A stretch of DNA of 64,000 nucleotides from Aquibacillus salsiterrae (GTDB lineage Bacteria; Bacillota; Bacilli; Bacillales; Amphibacillaceae). Position numbers and translations under genes: made by a program. Of this stretch, positions 7,957-17,993 are shown in pieces. Numbering within the stretch: the stretch's first letter is position 1; the number at the start of each line of letters is the position of its first letter. Below the pieces are notes generated by a model. It made no database searches, was not told the origin of the DNA, and worked only from the letters and a program-made list of their open reading frames with translations. The DNA is taken from positions 212,738 to 276,737 of the forward strand of contig NZ_JAMQKC010000004.1 of NCBI RefSeq assembly GCF_028416595.1, in the 5' to 3' direction.

Positions 7957-9258
7957 CTAAGACTTACTAACTTTTCGTGTTGTTCCTTTGCGCTTCATTT
8001 CTTCATCCATTTGTTGGAAAAATTCTTCGTTATTTTTCGATGCACGTAAACGTCTTAAGAAGCGCTCCAAGAAATCAGGTGAGTCCTGCATCGTTTTACG
8101 GATTGCCCACATTTTATCCAAATGCATTTTAGGCAATAGTAGTTCTTCTTTTCGTGTGCTCGATTTTAAAATATCGATAGCAGGGAAAATTCTACGTTGC
8201 GCTAAATTACGATCAAGGTGCAGCTCCATATTACCTGTACCTTTAAATTCTTCATAGATAACGTCATCCATCCGCGAACCTGTTTCAACAAGCGCCGTTG
8301 CCAAAATTGTAAAGCTACCGCCTTCCTCAATGTTTCGAGCAGCACCGAAGAACCGCTTAGGACGGTGGAAAGCTGCTGGGTCAATACCACCAGACAACGT
8401 TCTTCCACTTGGAGGAATAACTAGGTTATATGCTCTCGCTAGACGTGTAATACTATCCATTAACACAACGACATCTTTTTTATGTTCAACGAGACGCATC
8501 GCACGCTCTAGTACGAGTTCAGATACTTTAATATGATTCTCTGGCACTTCGTCAAAGGTAGAACTAACGACATCAACATCAGGGTGGACAGAACGCTCAA
8601 TATCGGTTACTTCCTCAGGACGCTCGTCTACTAACAGAATGATCAACTTCGTATTCGGGTGATTAACAGAAATGCTATTAGCGATTTCTTTTAAAAGCAT
8701 TGTCTTACCTGCTTTAGGCGGCGCAACAATTAGACCACGCTGGCCATAACCAACTGGTGTTAGTAAATCCATAATTCTAGTGGATAGCTCTTTCGGTTGT
8801 GTTTCTAGTTTTATTAAACGGTCAGGGTATAGAGGCGTTAAGGCAGGAAAATGGACACGTTCTTTAGCAATTTCAGGGTTTTCCCCATTTACCGCGTCAA
8901 CGTGGAGCAAACCATAGTAACGCTCATTCTCTTTCGGCGGACGTACTTTACCTGAAACCTTGTCCCCATTACGTAAATCAAAACGTCTAATTTGCGATGC
9001 AGAAATATAAATATCTTCTGCACTCGGCGAGTAATTAATCGGACGTAAAAAGCCAAAGCCTTCCGATGGGATAATTTCTAAAATACCATCCATAAATAGG
9101 AAGCCATCTTTTTCCGCTTGTGCTTTTAAAATGGAAAAAATTAATTCTTTTTTCGTTAATTTTGCATAATATGATACTTTAAATTCTCTCGCTTTCGCAT
9201 AGAGGTCTTTTAGAGTCATTGACTCTAAATCTGAAATAGTAATTTCAGCCATATTCAT
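7957..9258 (-). CDS. rho: transcription termination factor Rho
   Basis: Hexameric ATP-dependent RNA translocase that ends transcription of untranslated RNA, 433 residues. The N-terminal Rho_N helix bundle (residues 5-45, SDLESMTLKDLYAKAREFKVS) is followed by the cold-shock RNA-binding fold (EGFGFLRP, residues 65-75). The C-terminal ATPase has Walker A VAPPKAGKT, Walker B VVVLMDSITR and the secondary RNA-site Q-loop region. The first ATG is preceded by AGGTGTGG at six-base spacing. It is upstream of the L31 gene as in B. subtilis. The 640 bases upstream lack the glpX gene found there in B. subtilis. Confidence 0.98.
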   Translation of the reverse strand: MNMAEITISDLESMTLKDLYAKAREFKVSYYAKLTKKELIFSILKAQAEKDGFLFMDGILEIIPSEGFGFLRPINYSPSAEDIYISASQIRRFDLRNGDKVSGKVRPPKENERYYGLLHVDAVNGENPEIAKERVHFPALTPLYPDRLIKLETQPKELSTRIMDLLTPVGYGQRGLIVAPPKAGKTMLLKEIANSISVNHPNTKLIILLVDERPEEVTDIERSVHPDVDVVSSTFDEVPENHIKVSELVLERAMRLVEHKKDVVVLMDSITRLARAYNLVIPPSGRTLSGGIDPAAFHRPKRFFGAARNIEEGGSFTILATALVETGSRMDDVIYEEFKGTGNMELHLDRNLAQRRIFPAIDILKSSTRKEELLLPKMHLDKMWAIRKTMQDSPDFLERFLRRLRASKNNEEFFQQMDEEMKRKGTTRKVSKS

Positions 9259-9836
9259 TCACCACACCTATTAAATTTTTCTAAAAGAGGTTGTTCAAAA
9301 CGGATTTCTCTTCCGATGTCATTTACAACAAGCAACAAGGATTTTCCTTGTACTTCATGCAATTGAAGAAGACACATGGAAGTACTTTTAAGCTTGCATT
9401 CACATTAAAGAATACTAGAATGATTGATACTCGGATACATTAGGGAATTTTTCACTTTTATTTGGGTTACATGCAATTCCTGAAATGAAGTCTTTTTGGA
9501 AAAGATTGAAACAACAACTTGCTATGCTGAAGTAATCTTACAGTGAACTTGACCGAAGTTATCGTTTCCACTCCAAGAAGCGTTTTGAAGGAAAGCATTG
9601 CGCTATAATCGAAGTATTGTTATCCTATCCGCAATTAGTTACTTTATGTTACTCTCTAATTGCATTTTTTTAAATCTCTTCCATCGTACCTTTTTCACAA
9701 GGATTATTCAACCGTTATTTACACACTATCCGGTATTTTCGCTCGGGAACAGAAGAATGTTGGAGTTTTAGAAGTAAAATAGTGAAGCTAAACAGCCCAT
9801 CAATTTTATTATCGATTAAATAAATGCACGTTTTAC
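9259..9836. other. non-coding interval between rho and murA
   Basis: About 580 bases without a credible gene on either strand. It must hold the rho promoter and leader near its left end. B. subtilis carries glpX here, and I see no readable trace of it. The stretch GAGGTTGTTCAAAA at 9290 resembles sequences left at element ends, but no inverted partner was found. Confidence 0.5.
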
Positions 9837-9839
9837 TTG

Positions 9840-9868
9840 AAAAGGAAGCCGATTTTTCAGGCTTCCTT
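9840..9868 (-). terminator. murA terminator
   Basis: AAAGGAAGCC pairs perfectly with GGCTTCCTTT around an eight- to nine-base loop. It lies 30 bases after the murA stop and on the minus strand is followed by TTTTC, a standard intrinsic terminator. Confidence 0.8.
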
Positions 9869-9897
9869 TGATTCGTTTACACTAACACGTAGCCATT

Positions 9898-11184
9898 TCA
9901 AGAATTTTGGAATTGTTCAATCTCTTGTTCTGTCATTTCTTCTCGCCAGATTTTCGCACCTAGATTCGTTAATTTTTCTGTTAACTGCTCATACCCACGA
10001 TCGATATGTTCCAAGCCAGTTATTTCGGTAACACCATCTGCCATTAAGCCGGCGACAATTAATGCAGCACCTGCCCTGAGGTCACTAGCCTTTACTTTCG
10101 CCCCTTCTAATTGCACTGGTCCTGAAATAATCGCTGATCCACCCTCTACTTTGATTTGCGCATTCATTCGGCGCAACTCATCAATGTGTTTAAAGCGAGC
10201 CTGATAAATCGTATCGGATACGACACCTGTTCCTGTTGCTCGTGTCAATAACGATGTAAACGGCTGTTGCAAATCAGTCGGAAATCCTGGATAAACGAGC
10301 GTCTTGATATCCACGCTTTTCAGGTTTTTCCCTGGCTGTATAAGTAGCTGCTCATCACCAGCTTCAATCGACACACCCATTTCGCGAAGCTTTGCTAAAA
10401 GCGATTCTAAGTGCTGTGGAATAACATTATCGATTAACACTTTTTCCCCTTGGGCAGCAGCCATTATCGTATAGGTACCTGCTTCAATTCGGTCTGGGAT
10501 AATCGTATGCATGCAGCCTGTAAGTGTTTCTACTCCTTCGATTCGGATGACATCGGTTCCTGCACCTTTTATCTTAGCACCCATGCTTGTTAATAGTGTT
10601 GCAACATCAATAATTTCTGGCTCTTTCGCTGCATTTTCGATGATTGTTTTTCCTTTTGCCTTTACAGCTGCTAGCATAATATTAATCGTTGCACCGACAC
10701 TAACAACATCCAAGTAAATCCGCGCCCCGCGCAATTCATCGGCACGTAAATAAATGGCTCCTTGTTCATTAGTAATCTTTGCACCTAATGCCTCAAAGCC
10801 TTTAATATGCTGGTCAATCGGACGTGGCCCCAAATGGCAGCCACCAGGTAAGCCAATCACTGCTTGTTTAAATCGACCAAGCATCGCGCCCATAAAGTAA
10901 TAGGACGCACGCAATTTTTTCACTCGACCATTCGGTAGTGGCATAGCCGCCATCTGACTTGGGTCGATATGAATCGTTTGGCCACGCCACTCACAACGCC
11001 CACCAATTTCTTCCAACAAATGACTCAACGTATCTACGTCTGAAATTTGAGGCAATCCTTCAATAATCACTTTAGAATCCGCCAAAATAGCTGCCGGTAA
11101 TAATGCCACGGCACTATTTTTAGCTCCACTAACTCTCACTTTGCCGTTTAGAGGATTGCCACCTTCTACAAGTATTTTTTGCAT
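9898..11184 (-). CDS. murA: UDP-N-acetylglucosamine 1-carboxyvinyltransferase
   Basis: First committed enzyme of peptidoglycan synthesis: it adds enolpyruvate from PEP to UDP-GlcNAc in the cytoplasm. 428 residues from the chosen start, close to the B. subtilis MurAB paralogue, which occupies this locus. The catalytic loop [15 protein letters not shown] keeps the reactive cysteine (Cys116), so fosfomycin sensitivity is expected. The N-terminal [16 protein letters not shown] is the substrate-binding signature. A GTG at 11205 is in frame, but the ATG at 11184 has GCGAGGAG six bases upstream and gives the family-like N-terminus [16 protein letters not shown]. Most Firmicutes have a second murA elsewhere. 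Confidence 0.97.
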   Translation of the reverse strand: MQKILVEGGNPLNGKVRVSGAKNSAVALLPAAILADSKVIIEGLPQISDVDTLSHLLEEIGGRCEWRGQTIHIDPSQMAAMPLPNGRVKKLRASYYFMGAMLGRFKQAVIGLPGGCHLGPRPIDQHIKGFEALGAKITNEQGAIYLRADELRGARIYLDVVSVGATINIMLAAVKAKGKTIIENAAKEPEIIDVATLLTSMGAKIKGAGTDVIRIEGVETLTGCMHTIIPDRIEAGTYTIMAAAQGEKVLIDNVIPQHLESLLAKLREMGVSIEAGDEQLLIQPGKNLKSVDIKTLVYPGFPTDLQQPFTSLLTRATGTGVVSDTIYQARFKHIDELRRMNAQIKVEGGSAIISGPVQLEGAKVKASDLRAGAALIVAGLMADGVTEITGLEHIDRGYEQLTEKLTNLGAKIWREEMTEQEIEQFQNS

Positions 11185-11683
11185 ATGGAACTCCTCGCTC
11201 CTCACTTTAAAGGTTGTACGGAAGATGAGTAGATTCCCTCATCTTTTCGCCCTCTCTTATTTGCTTATAAACATACTTTGGCATCGTCCTACAGGTAGAC
11301 AAGATTCATCCCACTTAGTTTTGGAATAGTTATTCTTGTTAGTATTCATAGTTTGTACAAATTTACCAAAACCATACAACATTTTCTTTTCACAAAGTAT
11401 CGAAAAAGTCTGTCAACCACTACTCACATAAGAGATGAGAATCATTGTAAATTTTTTTGATGATCTTATTAGCTAACGCACGCATATGTACAAATAGTTT
11501 TAATAGACCTATCAATCACAATAGTTTTATTATAACGTTTTATCCTAGTCTCGGCCAATTTAATTTAATAGCTTATAGAGATTTTCACTTCGATTATGCG
11601 TTAGCGTGTTCCTATGTTTGCTTCAAAATTTATTATACTTAAAGTTCGTTCCCGAATTGGCTAGAGATGAAACCTAAGTTTAA
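11185..11683. other. intergenic interval upstream of murA
   Basis: About 500 bases, AT-rich, with no supported gene. In B. subtilis the tal (transaldolase) gene lies between murAB and fbaA; no remnant is readable here. The murA promoter must lie near the left end. Confidence 0.45.
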
Positions 11684-11815
11684 GTATTCGGACTCGGCTC
11701 ACTGCCTGGCGCCTTTTTTTGTCCGAATTAGGCCAGGATTCGGACTCATTTCATTGTCCAGCGCCTCTCCATGTCCGAACCTGAGGCTGTATTCGGACTC
11801 AACTGACCTAGAGCA
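11684..11815. repeat. degenerate copy of array C (53-bp spacing)
   Basis: Three degraded units begin with ATTCGGACTC at about 11686, 11739 and 11792. The first two close with TGTCCGAA. This is the same ATTCGGAC...GTCCGAAT inverted-repeat design as the 52-bp array at 56199-56665, 45 kb away. Unlike that array, the interiors have diverged from one another (CTGGCGCC, TCCAGCGCC). Confidence 0.75.
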
Positions 11816-11832
11816 ATCCCAAGCAAAACAAA

Positions 11833-11857
11833 AAAACTGCCGGGAAGAGGCAGTTTT
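11833..11857 (-). terminator. fba terminator
   Basis: AAAACTGCC and GGCAGTTTT form a nine-bp stem 37 bases after the fba stop codon, with A/T runs on both sides. It is a standard terminator and could act in both directions. Confidence 0.8.
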
Positions 11858-11894
11858 CTTTTTCAGTTCTATTAGGAATGTATAGTGATTTTGA

Positions 11895-12749
11895 TTACGC
11901 TTTGTTAGAAGATCCGAATTCTCTCATCTTGCTAATTACTGTTTCTCTAATTGCATCACGACTAGGGCCTAAGTATTTACGTGGATCAATCATGTCAGGA
12001 TTTGCTGCTAACACTTCACGAACTACTTTTGTTTGTTGAATTTGGTTTTCAGTATTTACGTTAATCTTTGAAGTTCCATAAGAAATTGCCTTTTGGATAT
12101 CTTTTGTTGGAATACCTGTTCCACCGTGAAGTACTAGAGGTACACCAGCAACAGTGTTGATTTCTTCCATTTCTTTAAAACCAAGGTTTGGTTCACCTTT
12201 GTATGGACCATGGACAGAACCAAGTGCTGGAGCTAGGCAATCAATACCTGTACGTTCAACAAGTTCTTTACACTCTTGTGTGTCAGCATAGATGATGCTT
12301 CCAGATACGTCATCTTCTTGGCCACCAACTGTTCCAAGTTCTGCTTCAACAGAAACTCCGTGGATGTGAGCCAATTCTACTACTTTAGAAGTTGTTGCAA
12401 TGTTTTCTTCAAATGGATCATGGGAAGCATCGATCATTACAGATGTGAAACCTGCATGGATTGCTTTTGCACAAGCCTCGAAGCTTGAACCATGGTCTAA
12501 GTGAATAGCAACCGGTACAGTTGTTCCTTGTGCTTCCATTGTAGCTTTAACCATTGCTACTACAACACCAAATCCACCCATATATTTTCCAGCACCTTCA
12601 GATACACCAAGGATAACTGGAGACTTTTCGTCTTCAGCCGCTTGCAAGATTGCTTGAATGTATTCTAAGTTATTAATGTTGAATTGACCTACTGCATAGC
12701 TGTTAGCATTTGCTTTTTCAAGCATTTCTTTCATTGAAACTAATGGCAT
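11895..12749 (-). CDS. fbaA: class II fructose-bisphosphate aldolase
   Basis: Zinc-dependent glycolytic enzyme that cleaves fructose 1,6-bisphosphate to dihydroxyacetone phosphate and glyceraldehyde 3-phosphate, and runs in reverse in gluconeogenesis. 284 residues, as in B. subtilis FbaA (285). Visible motifs are the zinc-site segment [15 protein letters not shown], the [15 protein letters not shown] loop, LVLHGGTG and INVNTENQ. The RBS GGAGG is eight to nine bases before ATG. It keeps its conserved place beside spo0F. With glpX and tal absent from the neighbourhood, the carbon-metabolism genes that surround it in B. subtilis are reduced to this one. Confidence 0.98.
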   Translation of the reverse strand: MPLVSMKEMLEKANANSYAVGQFNINNLEYIQAILQAAEDEKSPVILGVSEGAGKYMGGFGVVVAMVKATMEAQGTTVPVAIHLDHGSSFEACAKAIHAGFTSVMIDASHDPFEENIATTSKVVELAHIHGVSVEAELGTVGGQEDDVSGSIIYADTQECKELVERTGIDCLAPALGSVHGPYKGEPNLGFKEMEEINTVAGVPLVLHGGTGIPTKDIQKAISYGTSKINVNTENQIQQTKVVREVLAANPDMIDPRKYLGPSRDAIRETVISKMREFGSSNKA

Positions 12750-12950
12750 GATATTTCCTCCTTCAAGTGATTATTTTAGCTTGTCCTATTACCAAATAAT
12801 AAATTGCTCTCTTTTAGGTACACTATAAGAATACCGAAAGATTGTGCAAGGTGCAACAAGTCAATCTCAGGGAAGCGTTTTCAAATTTGAAAAAATTTTG
12901 CATTATTCCATTATTTCTCAAATCATTATATTTATGGTTATTTTTCCCAT

Positions 12951-12992
12951 TAAAAAAGTCCAGGACTGACAGGTATGTTCAGTTCTGAACTT
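12951..12992 (-). terminator. spo0F terminator
   Basis: AAGTCCAGGACTGA pairs with TCAGTTCTGAACTT (two G-T or mismatched positions) over a nine-base loop. On the minus strand it is followed by six T residues. It lies about 45 bases after the spo0F stop. Confidence 0.7.
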
Positions 12993-13035
12993 GCAATTTA
13001 CTATATACGAATCATTATGTAAAAAAACCGAACAT

Positions 13036-13398
13036 TTATTCTTGTAACAAGCGATTGATCGTTCGACGTGCATCTTCTATGTTAAAGGGCTTAGCAAATA
13101 CTTCTTTTACTATTTTACTTCCTTCTACTTTTTTGGCAGCTTCATCGGCCAGGCCACTCATCAGGATTGTAGGTATATATTTCCCTTGTTCCTCTAACTT
13201 TGCGATTAACGCATGACCATCCATGATCGGTAATTTGAAATCAACGATTAACAAGTCCGGATTTGTTGTTTGTAATGTATCAAGTGCTTCTTTAGCGTTC
13301 TCTAGGCTTACAACCTCATGCCCATCGCTTTTCACGATTTCTTCCAATAGTAAGCGAATACCAAGCTGGTCATCGACAATCATGACTGTTTTATTCAT
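13036..13398 (-). CDS. spo0F: Spo0F-like single-domain response regulator of the sporulation phosphorelay
   Basis: Receiver-only protein of 120 residues that in Bacillus takes phosphate from sporulation kinases and passes it to Spo0B. Acidic pocket Asp9/Asp10, phospho-acceptor Asp53 (IVDFKLP) and Lys103 (FAKPF) are present. DDQLGIRLLLEEI matches the helix-1 surface that Spo0F uses for kinases and Spo0B. The usual switch threonine is Ser81 (LMSGLA), and the following loop differs from the B. subtilis TAYGELDM stretch. A TTG at 13410 is in frame but touches the RBS; the ATG at 13398, 12 bases after GGGAAGGG, fits the family better. Position beside fba and pyrG supports the call. Confidence 0.88.
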   Translation of the reverse strand: MNKTVMIVDDQLGIRLLLEEIVKSDGHEVVSLENAKEALDTLQTTNPDLLIVDFKLPIMDGHALIAKLEEQGKYIPTILMSGLADEAAKKVEGSKIVKEVFAKPFNIEDARRTINRLLQE

Positions 13399-13478
13399 AT
13401 AAGTGCTCAACCCTTCCCAAATGTAGTTCAGTTATAGTAAGTACCAGCATTCCCCATTCCCCTTTGCTAGAAGTTAAT

Positions 13479-13506
13479 TTTCTAGAGATACTATCCATAT
13501 TCCTGC
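13479..13506 (-). promoter_or_regulatory. possible sigma-H promoter for spo0F
   Basis: On the minus strand GCAGGAATA matches the sigma-H -35 consensus RNAGGAWWW fully, and CTAGAAA follows after 12 bases, matching five of seven positions of RNNGAAT. spo0F of B. subtilis has a sigma-H promoter. The -10 match is weak. Confidence 0.35.
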
Positions 13507-13629
13507 TTTTTTTACAAAAAAAGATAATTATGTCTTAAATTCCCTAGTATTTTTGAAACAAAACCTATTTTTTTGGGAATAGCAACAACAAGCTTAAGAA
13601 AACGATCTATATGGTGCCCTTTGCCACAA

Positions 13630-13731
13630 AGTTGGTTCTTAAGAGCTCAGGCGGACTAGGCGCCGGGGCTAGACAAGAACAGTTCAAGTCGCCTAGGAAG
13701 ACTAAGGCAGGCGACGAAGTGGAGCACAATT
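13630..13731. repeat. dispersed element arms preceding array B1
   Basis: GGACTAGGCGCCGGGGCTAG followed by ACAAGAAC is the right-arm sequence. It is followed by a left arm (AGTCGCCTAGGAAGACTAAGGCAGG) and then GACGAAGTGGAGCACAAT. The last stretch recurs almost unchanged at 25548-25587, just before array B2, so both arrays sit at the same point in the element. Confidence 0.7.
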
Positions 13732-14397
13732 GACTACCGTTTAACCGCCGGAAGGACTCAGGTCGGGCGTTAATAGCGTTCTTTAACTACCGTTTAACCG
13801 CTGGAAGGACTCAGTCGGGCGTTAATAGCGTTCTTTAACTACCGTTTAACCGCTGGAAGGTCTCAATCGGGCGTTAATAGCGTTCTTTGACTACCGTTTG
13901 ACCGCCGGAAGGGCTCAATCGGGCGTTAATAGCGTTCTTTAACTACCGTTTAACCGCTGGAAGGACTCAGTCGGGCGTTAATAGCGTTCTTTAACTACCG
14001 TTTAACCGCTGGAAGGACTCAGTCGGGCGTTAATAGCGTTCTTTGACTACCGTTTAACCGCTGGAAGGACTCAGGTCGGGCGTTAATAGCGTTCTTTGAC
14101 TACCGTTTGGCCGCTGGGAGGGCTCAATCGGGCGTTAATAGCGTTCTTTGACTACCGTTTGACCGCCGGAAGGGCTCAATCGGGCGTTAATAGCGTTCTT
14201 TGACTACCGTTTGACCGCCGGAAGGGCTCAATCGGGCGTTAATAGCGTTCTTTGACTACCGTTTGACCGCTGGCAGGGCTCAACCGGGCGTTAATAGCGT
14301 TCTTTGACTACCGTTTGACCGCTGGCAGGGCTAAATCGGGCGTTAATAGCGTTCTTTGACTACCGTTTGACCGTTAACAGGGCTCAATCAGCAGGCA
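13732..14397. repeat. tandem array B1, 52-bp units (12 full and one partial)
   Basis: Units open with (G/A)ACTACCGTTT and close with GGGCGTTAATAGCGTTCTTT. Ten of the full units are 52 bp and two are 53 bp (extra G in CAGGTCGGG). The thirteenth, from 14358, runs out after about 40 bases. Unit subtypes (AACCGCTGGAAGGACTCAG versus GACCGCCGGAAGGGCTCAA) occur in blocks, pointing to multi-unit duplication. It fills the spo0F-pyrG interval; ywjG, which follows spo0F in B. subtilis, is not present. Confidence 0.92.
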
Positions 14398-14495
14398 AAA
14401 AGCATCCGCGAAATGGCGGTCTTTGCCATGTAGAGGATTGACTTACGACTCGGGAGGGGGTAGGCGCCCGGAGCTAGACAGCTCTTCGATTTTTC
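14398..14495. repeat. dispersed element end after array B1
   Basis: AATGGCGGTCTTTGCCAT is the hairpin apex of the dispersed element. It is followed by TAGGCGCCCGGAGCTAGACA and GCTCTTCGATTTTT, the right arm also found at 7113 and 56924. The B1 array therefore interrupts, or has grown from, the middle of this element. Confidence 0.7.
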
Positions 14496-14499
14496 AACA

Positions 14500-14542
14500 A
14501 AAAAATCACAAGGCGGCAGTGTAGCGACCTTGTGACTTTTTT
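14500..14542 (-). terminator. pyrG terminator
   Basis: AAAAAATCACAAGG(CGG) pairs with CCTTGTGACTTTTTT just after the pyrG stop codon. The stem is about 13 bp with A and T runs on its two sides. Confidence 0.75.
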
Positions 14543-14554
14543 CACACGAAAAAA

Positions 14555-16177
<1,623 letters not shown>

Positions 16178-16335
16178 TCATCCCTCTTTCTATGTGAAAT
16201 AGTATAATTAGTATGGTTTAAAGCCTGTAGTTCTCATGCGCTATTTTTTGACAACTGTATAACTATAATCAACAAACCGACAAAAAGCACGCCTCACCAC
16301 CACTAAATAAAAGCTTGTATTTCATGGAAACAAAC

Positions 16336-16365
16336 AAAAAGCGTCCCCTAGTTAAAGGGAACGCC
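16336..16365 (-). terminator. CTP-sensing attenuator hairpin in the pyrG leader
   Basis: On the minus strand GCGTTCCC (16364-16357) pairs with GGGGACGC (16348-16341) and is followed by TTTTTG. The 5' strand contains UUCCCUUU, the kind of C/U-rich tract that a poly-G 5' end can pair with. In B. subtilis, low CTP makes polymerase stutter at the initial GGG, and the extra Gs block the terminator. This hairpin has the position and strand composition for that role; it could also end rpoE transcripts. Confidence 0.75.
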
Positions 16366-16389
16366 GAAATGTCAATTGGTCATTATAGT

Positions 16390-16429
16390 GCCCAAAACAC
16401 ATTTTACTTATTTGCCTGACCAAAGTCAA
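16390..16429 (-). promoter_or_regulatory. pyrG promoter with GGGC start site
   Basis: Minus strand: -35 TTGACT (16429-16424), 17-bp spacer, -10 TAAAAT (16406-16401), then seven bases and GGGC with the start at 16393. A GGGC start is what CTP-dependent reiterative initiation at pyrG needs. The -35 lies six bases after the rpoE stop codon. Confidence 0.8.
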
Positions 16430-16435
16430 GACTAT

Positions 16436-17011
16436 TTATTTTTCCTCTTCTTCGGCATCTTCTTCATCAAACTCATCTCCCTCGAGTCCTTCGTCATCTA
16501 TTTCATCAAAATCTTCCGAGTCCGCCTCATCAAAATCATCAGCATCTTCTTCAATATCGTCTTCCTCAATATCTGCCTCATCATCGTCTGTAGCAACATC
16601 TTCTTCGTAGTCGTCAAAATCATCGTCCTCAAAGGCATCGTCAAGCTCTTCCTCATCCAGGTCATCTTCTTCAATAAAGTCGTCTACCACACTACGCTTT
16701 GCTGCCTTTTTCTTTTTCTTTTTCTTCGGTGTAGACGTGATTTCTTCCTCAATTTGCTCGACAGGGTACCAACGCTTTAGTCCCCAAATATTAGAACCAA
16801 GCGTTAAAAAACGTCCGTCCGTATTTAAGTCCGTGTAAAATTGGGCCAGATTATCAATTTTCTCTTCTTCTGAGAATCCTTTTAACTTTGCAATTTCATC
16901 GAACATTTCTCGAAAGTCCGTTGCTTTATTTTTTTCAATCAACATGAAGTTAGCCATTTCAATCATCGAGATGTACTTAATCTCTTCTTGGCTATAATCT
17001 TTTAAGCTCAC
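16436..17011 (-). CDS. rpoE: RNA polymerase delta subunit
   Basis: Gram-positive polymerase accessory subunit that speeds recycling and improves promoter selectivity. The N-terminal HARE-HTH domain (about residues 1-90, YSQEEIKYISMIEMANFML..., IAQFYTDLN-like AQFYTDLNTDGRFLTLG) is followed by a short lysine tract (KKKKKKK) and about 80 residues made mostly of Asp and Glu. ATG at 17029 is in frame, but it lies inside the ribosome-binding site. The GTG at 17011 is nine bases after GAGGGAG and gives VSLKDYSQEE, matching the B. subtilis start, hence 191 residues. It is directly upstream of the pyrG promoter. Confidence 0.95.
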   Translation of the reverse strand: MSLKDYSQEEIKYISMIEMANFMLIEKNKATDFREMFDEIAKLKGFSEEEKIDNLAQFYTDLNTDGRFLTLGSNIWGLKRWYPVEQIEEEITSTPKKKKKKKAAKRSVVDDFIEEDDLDEEELDDAFEDDDFDDYEEDVATDDDEADIEEDDIEEDADDFDEADSEDFDEIDDEGLEGDEFDEEDAEEEEK

Positions 17012-17238
17012 GGTCCAGCACTCCCTCATATGTATAATTTACGCATTTTATATAGTTAGAGCTTAACTCTCTCAATTTCCGTGTTAAAATTAGGCAAAAC
17101 TACCGTATAAAGCCTACCATACATTATATTGTTATCAAAATCAAAATGCAATGGATGAGTACGATTCTATCATAGCCAAAAAGCCTCACGCTTAACCCTA
17201 TTCTAACGGTTTTGGAAAAGAGTGAGAGTACTTGCCAC

Positions 17239-17826
17239 TCAACGGTTAATAAACTGCATGAGACGATCAACCTTTTCTTCCGTTAAATCGCCGGTATTGT
17301 CAAAAATAAGAACGTTATCTTGTGGAATATCCCAGTTAATCGTTGGTACGAAATCGACCCGCGTCTCATACGAATCCCAGTTATTCAATTTCCAAGAGTC
17401 ACGAACCGTACCTCTTTCTTCAATGCGTTCACGTTGCGTATCCATATCATCCAGTGTAACGACAACTACTTTCACATCGACTTCTTTTTCGGTGCGATTG
17501 CTATCTGCAATCACTTGCTTGATCCAATCTTCGTTTTTAAGTTCCGCTGTAAACGGGGATATCATGAACACATCTTGTCCAACAGACAGATTTTCAATAC
17601 AAATATCCTTTGCCGTGTCATATTCCAAATCTCGTAAGTTTTTCTTATAAAAGTCGGAATCACGGTCATTTTTATCCATGTTATTCATTTCTAAAATACT
17701 CTCAACGAATCTTCCACCAACCGTATCCCGGTCAATAAACGCACACGGCCGCCTCAGTGCCACCTCACGTGCAACGGTTGTCTTCCCTGTTCCTGCAACA
17801 CCTACGAAAAATACTAGCTTTTGCAC
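17239..17826 (-). CDS. P-loop ATPase/kinase-like protein of unknown substrate
   Basis: A 195-residue protein with an N-terminal Walker A motif GVAGTGKTT and the single-domain length of small P-loop kinases (AAA_33/zeta-like). The next segments include DRDTVGG and, around residues 120-135, a basic lid-like stretch DDMDTQRERIEERG. I do not recognise a named family. A TTG at 17832 is in frame but only one or two bases from AGAGGTG; the GTG at 17826 has better spacing. It lies between rpoE and fadF, where B. subtilis has acyl-CoA dehydrogenase acdA and other genes. It is probably a separate transcription unit, since the fadF terminator lies upstream of it. Confidence 0.7.
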   Translation of the reverse strand: MQKLVFFVGVAGTGKTTVAREVALRRPCAFIDRDTVGGRFVESILEMNNMDKNDRDSDFYKKNLRDLEYDTAKDICIENLSVGQDVFMISPFTAELKNEDWIKQVIADSNRTEKEVDVKVVVVTLDDMDTQRERIEERGTVRDSWKLNNWDSYETRVDFVPTINWDIPQDNVLIFDNTGDLTEEKVDRLMQFINR

Positions 17827-17955
17827 TTTCAAACACCTCTTATCCTATTATAATCTTATATGTATGCTATGTCTTTTCTATGTTATCGCATTCAACCAAA
17901 GAACGCACCTGAAAGCAATAATATTTTTGTTATTTTACTTATTATCTTACCAAAC

Positions 17956-17987
17956 GAAAGAGAGTCTGCCCAATCAGACTCTCTTTT
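17956..17987 (-). terminator. fadF terminator
   Basis: AAAGAGAGTCTG and CAGACTCTCTTT form a perfect 12-bp stem with a six-base loop seven bases after the fadF stop codon. Confidence 0.85.
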
Positions 17988-17993
17988 AGACGT

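Noticed and set aside
9259-9836. Possible remnant of glpX or of a transposase between rho and murA
   Set aside because: No reading frame or motif of either could be read; only a short GTTGTTCAAAA-type string was seen.
6671-14397. Regular repeats considered as CRISPR arrays
   Set aside because: Units repeat through their whole 52 bp with no unique spacers, and no cas genes are present.
16376-16780. 134-codon hydrophobic frame on the plus strand
   Set aside because: It is the complement of the Asp/Glu-rich tail of rpoE; GAT/GAA codons read in reverse give Ile/Phe/Ser.
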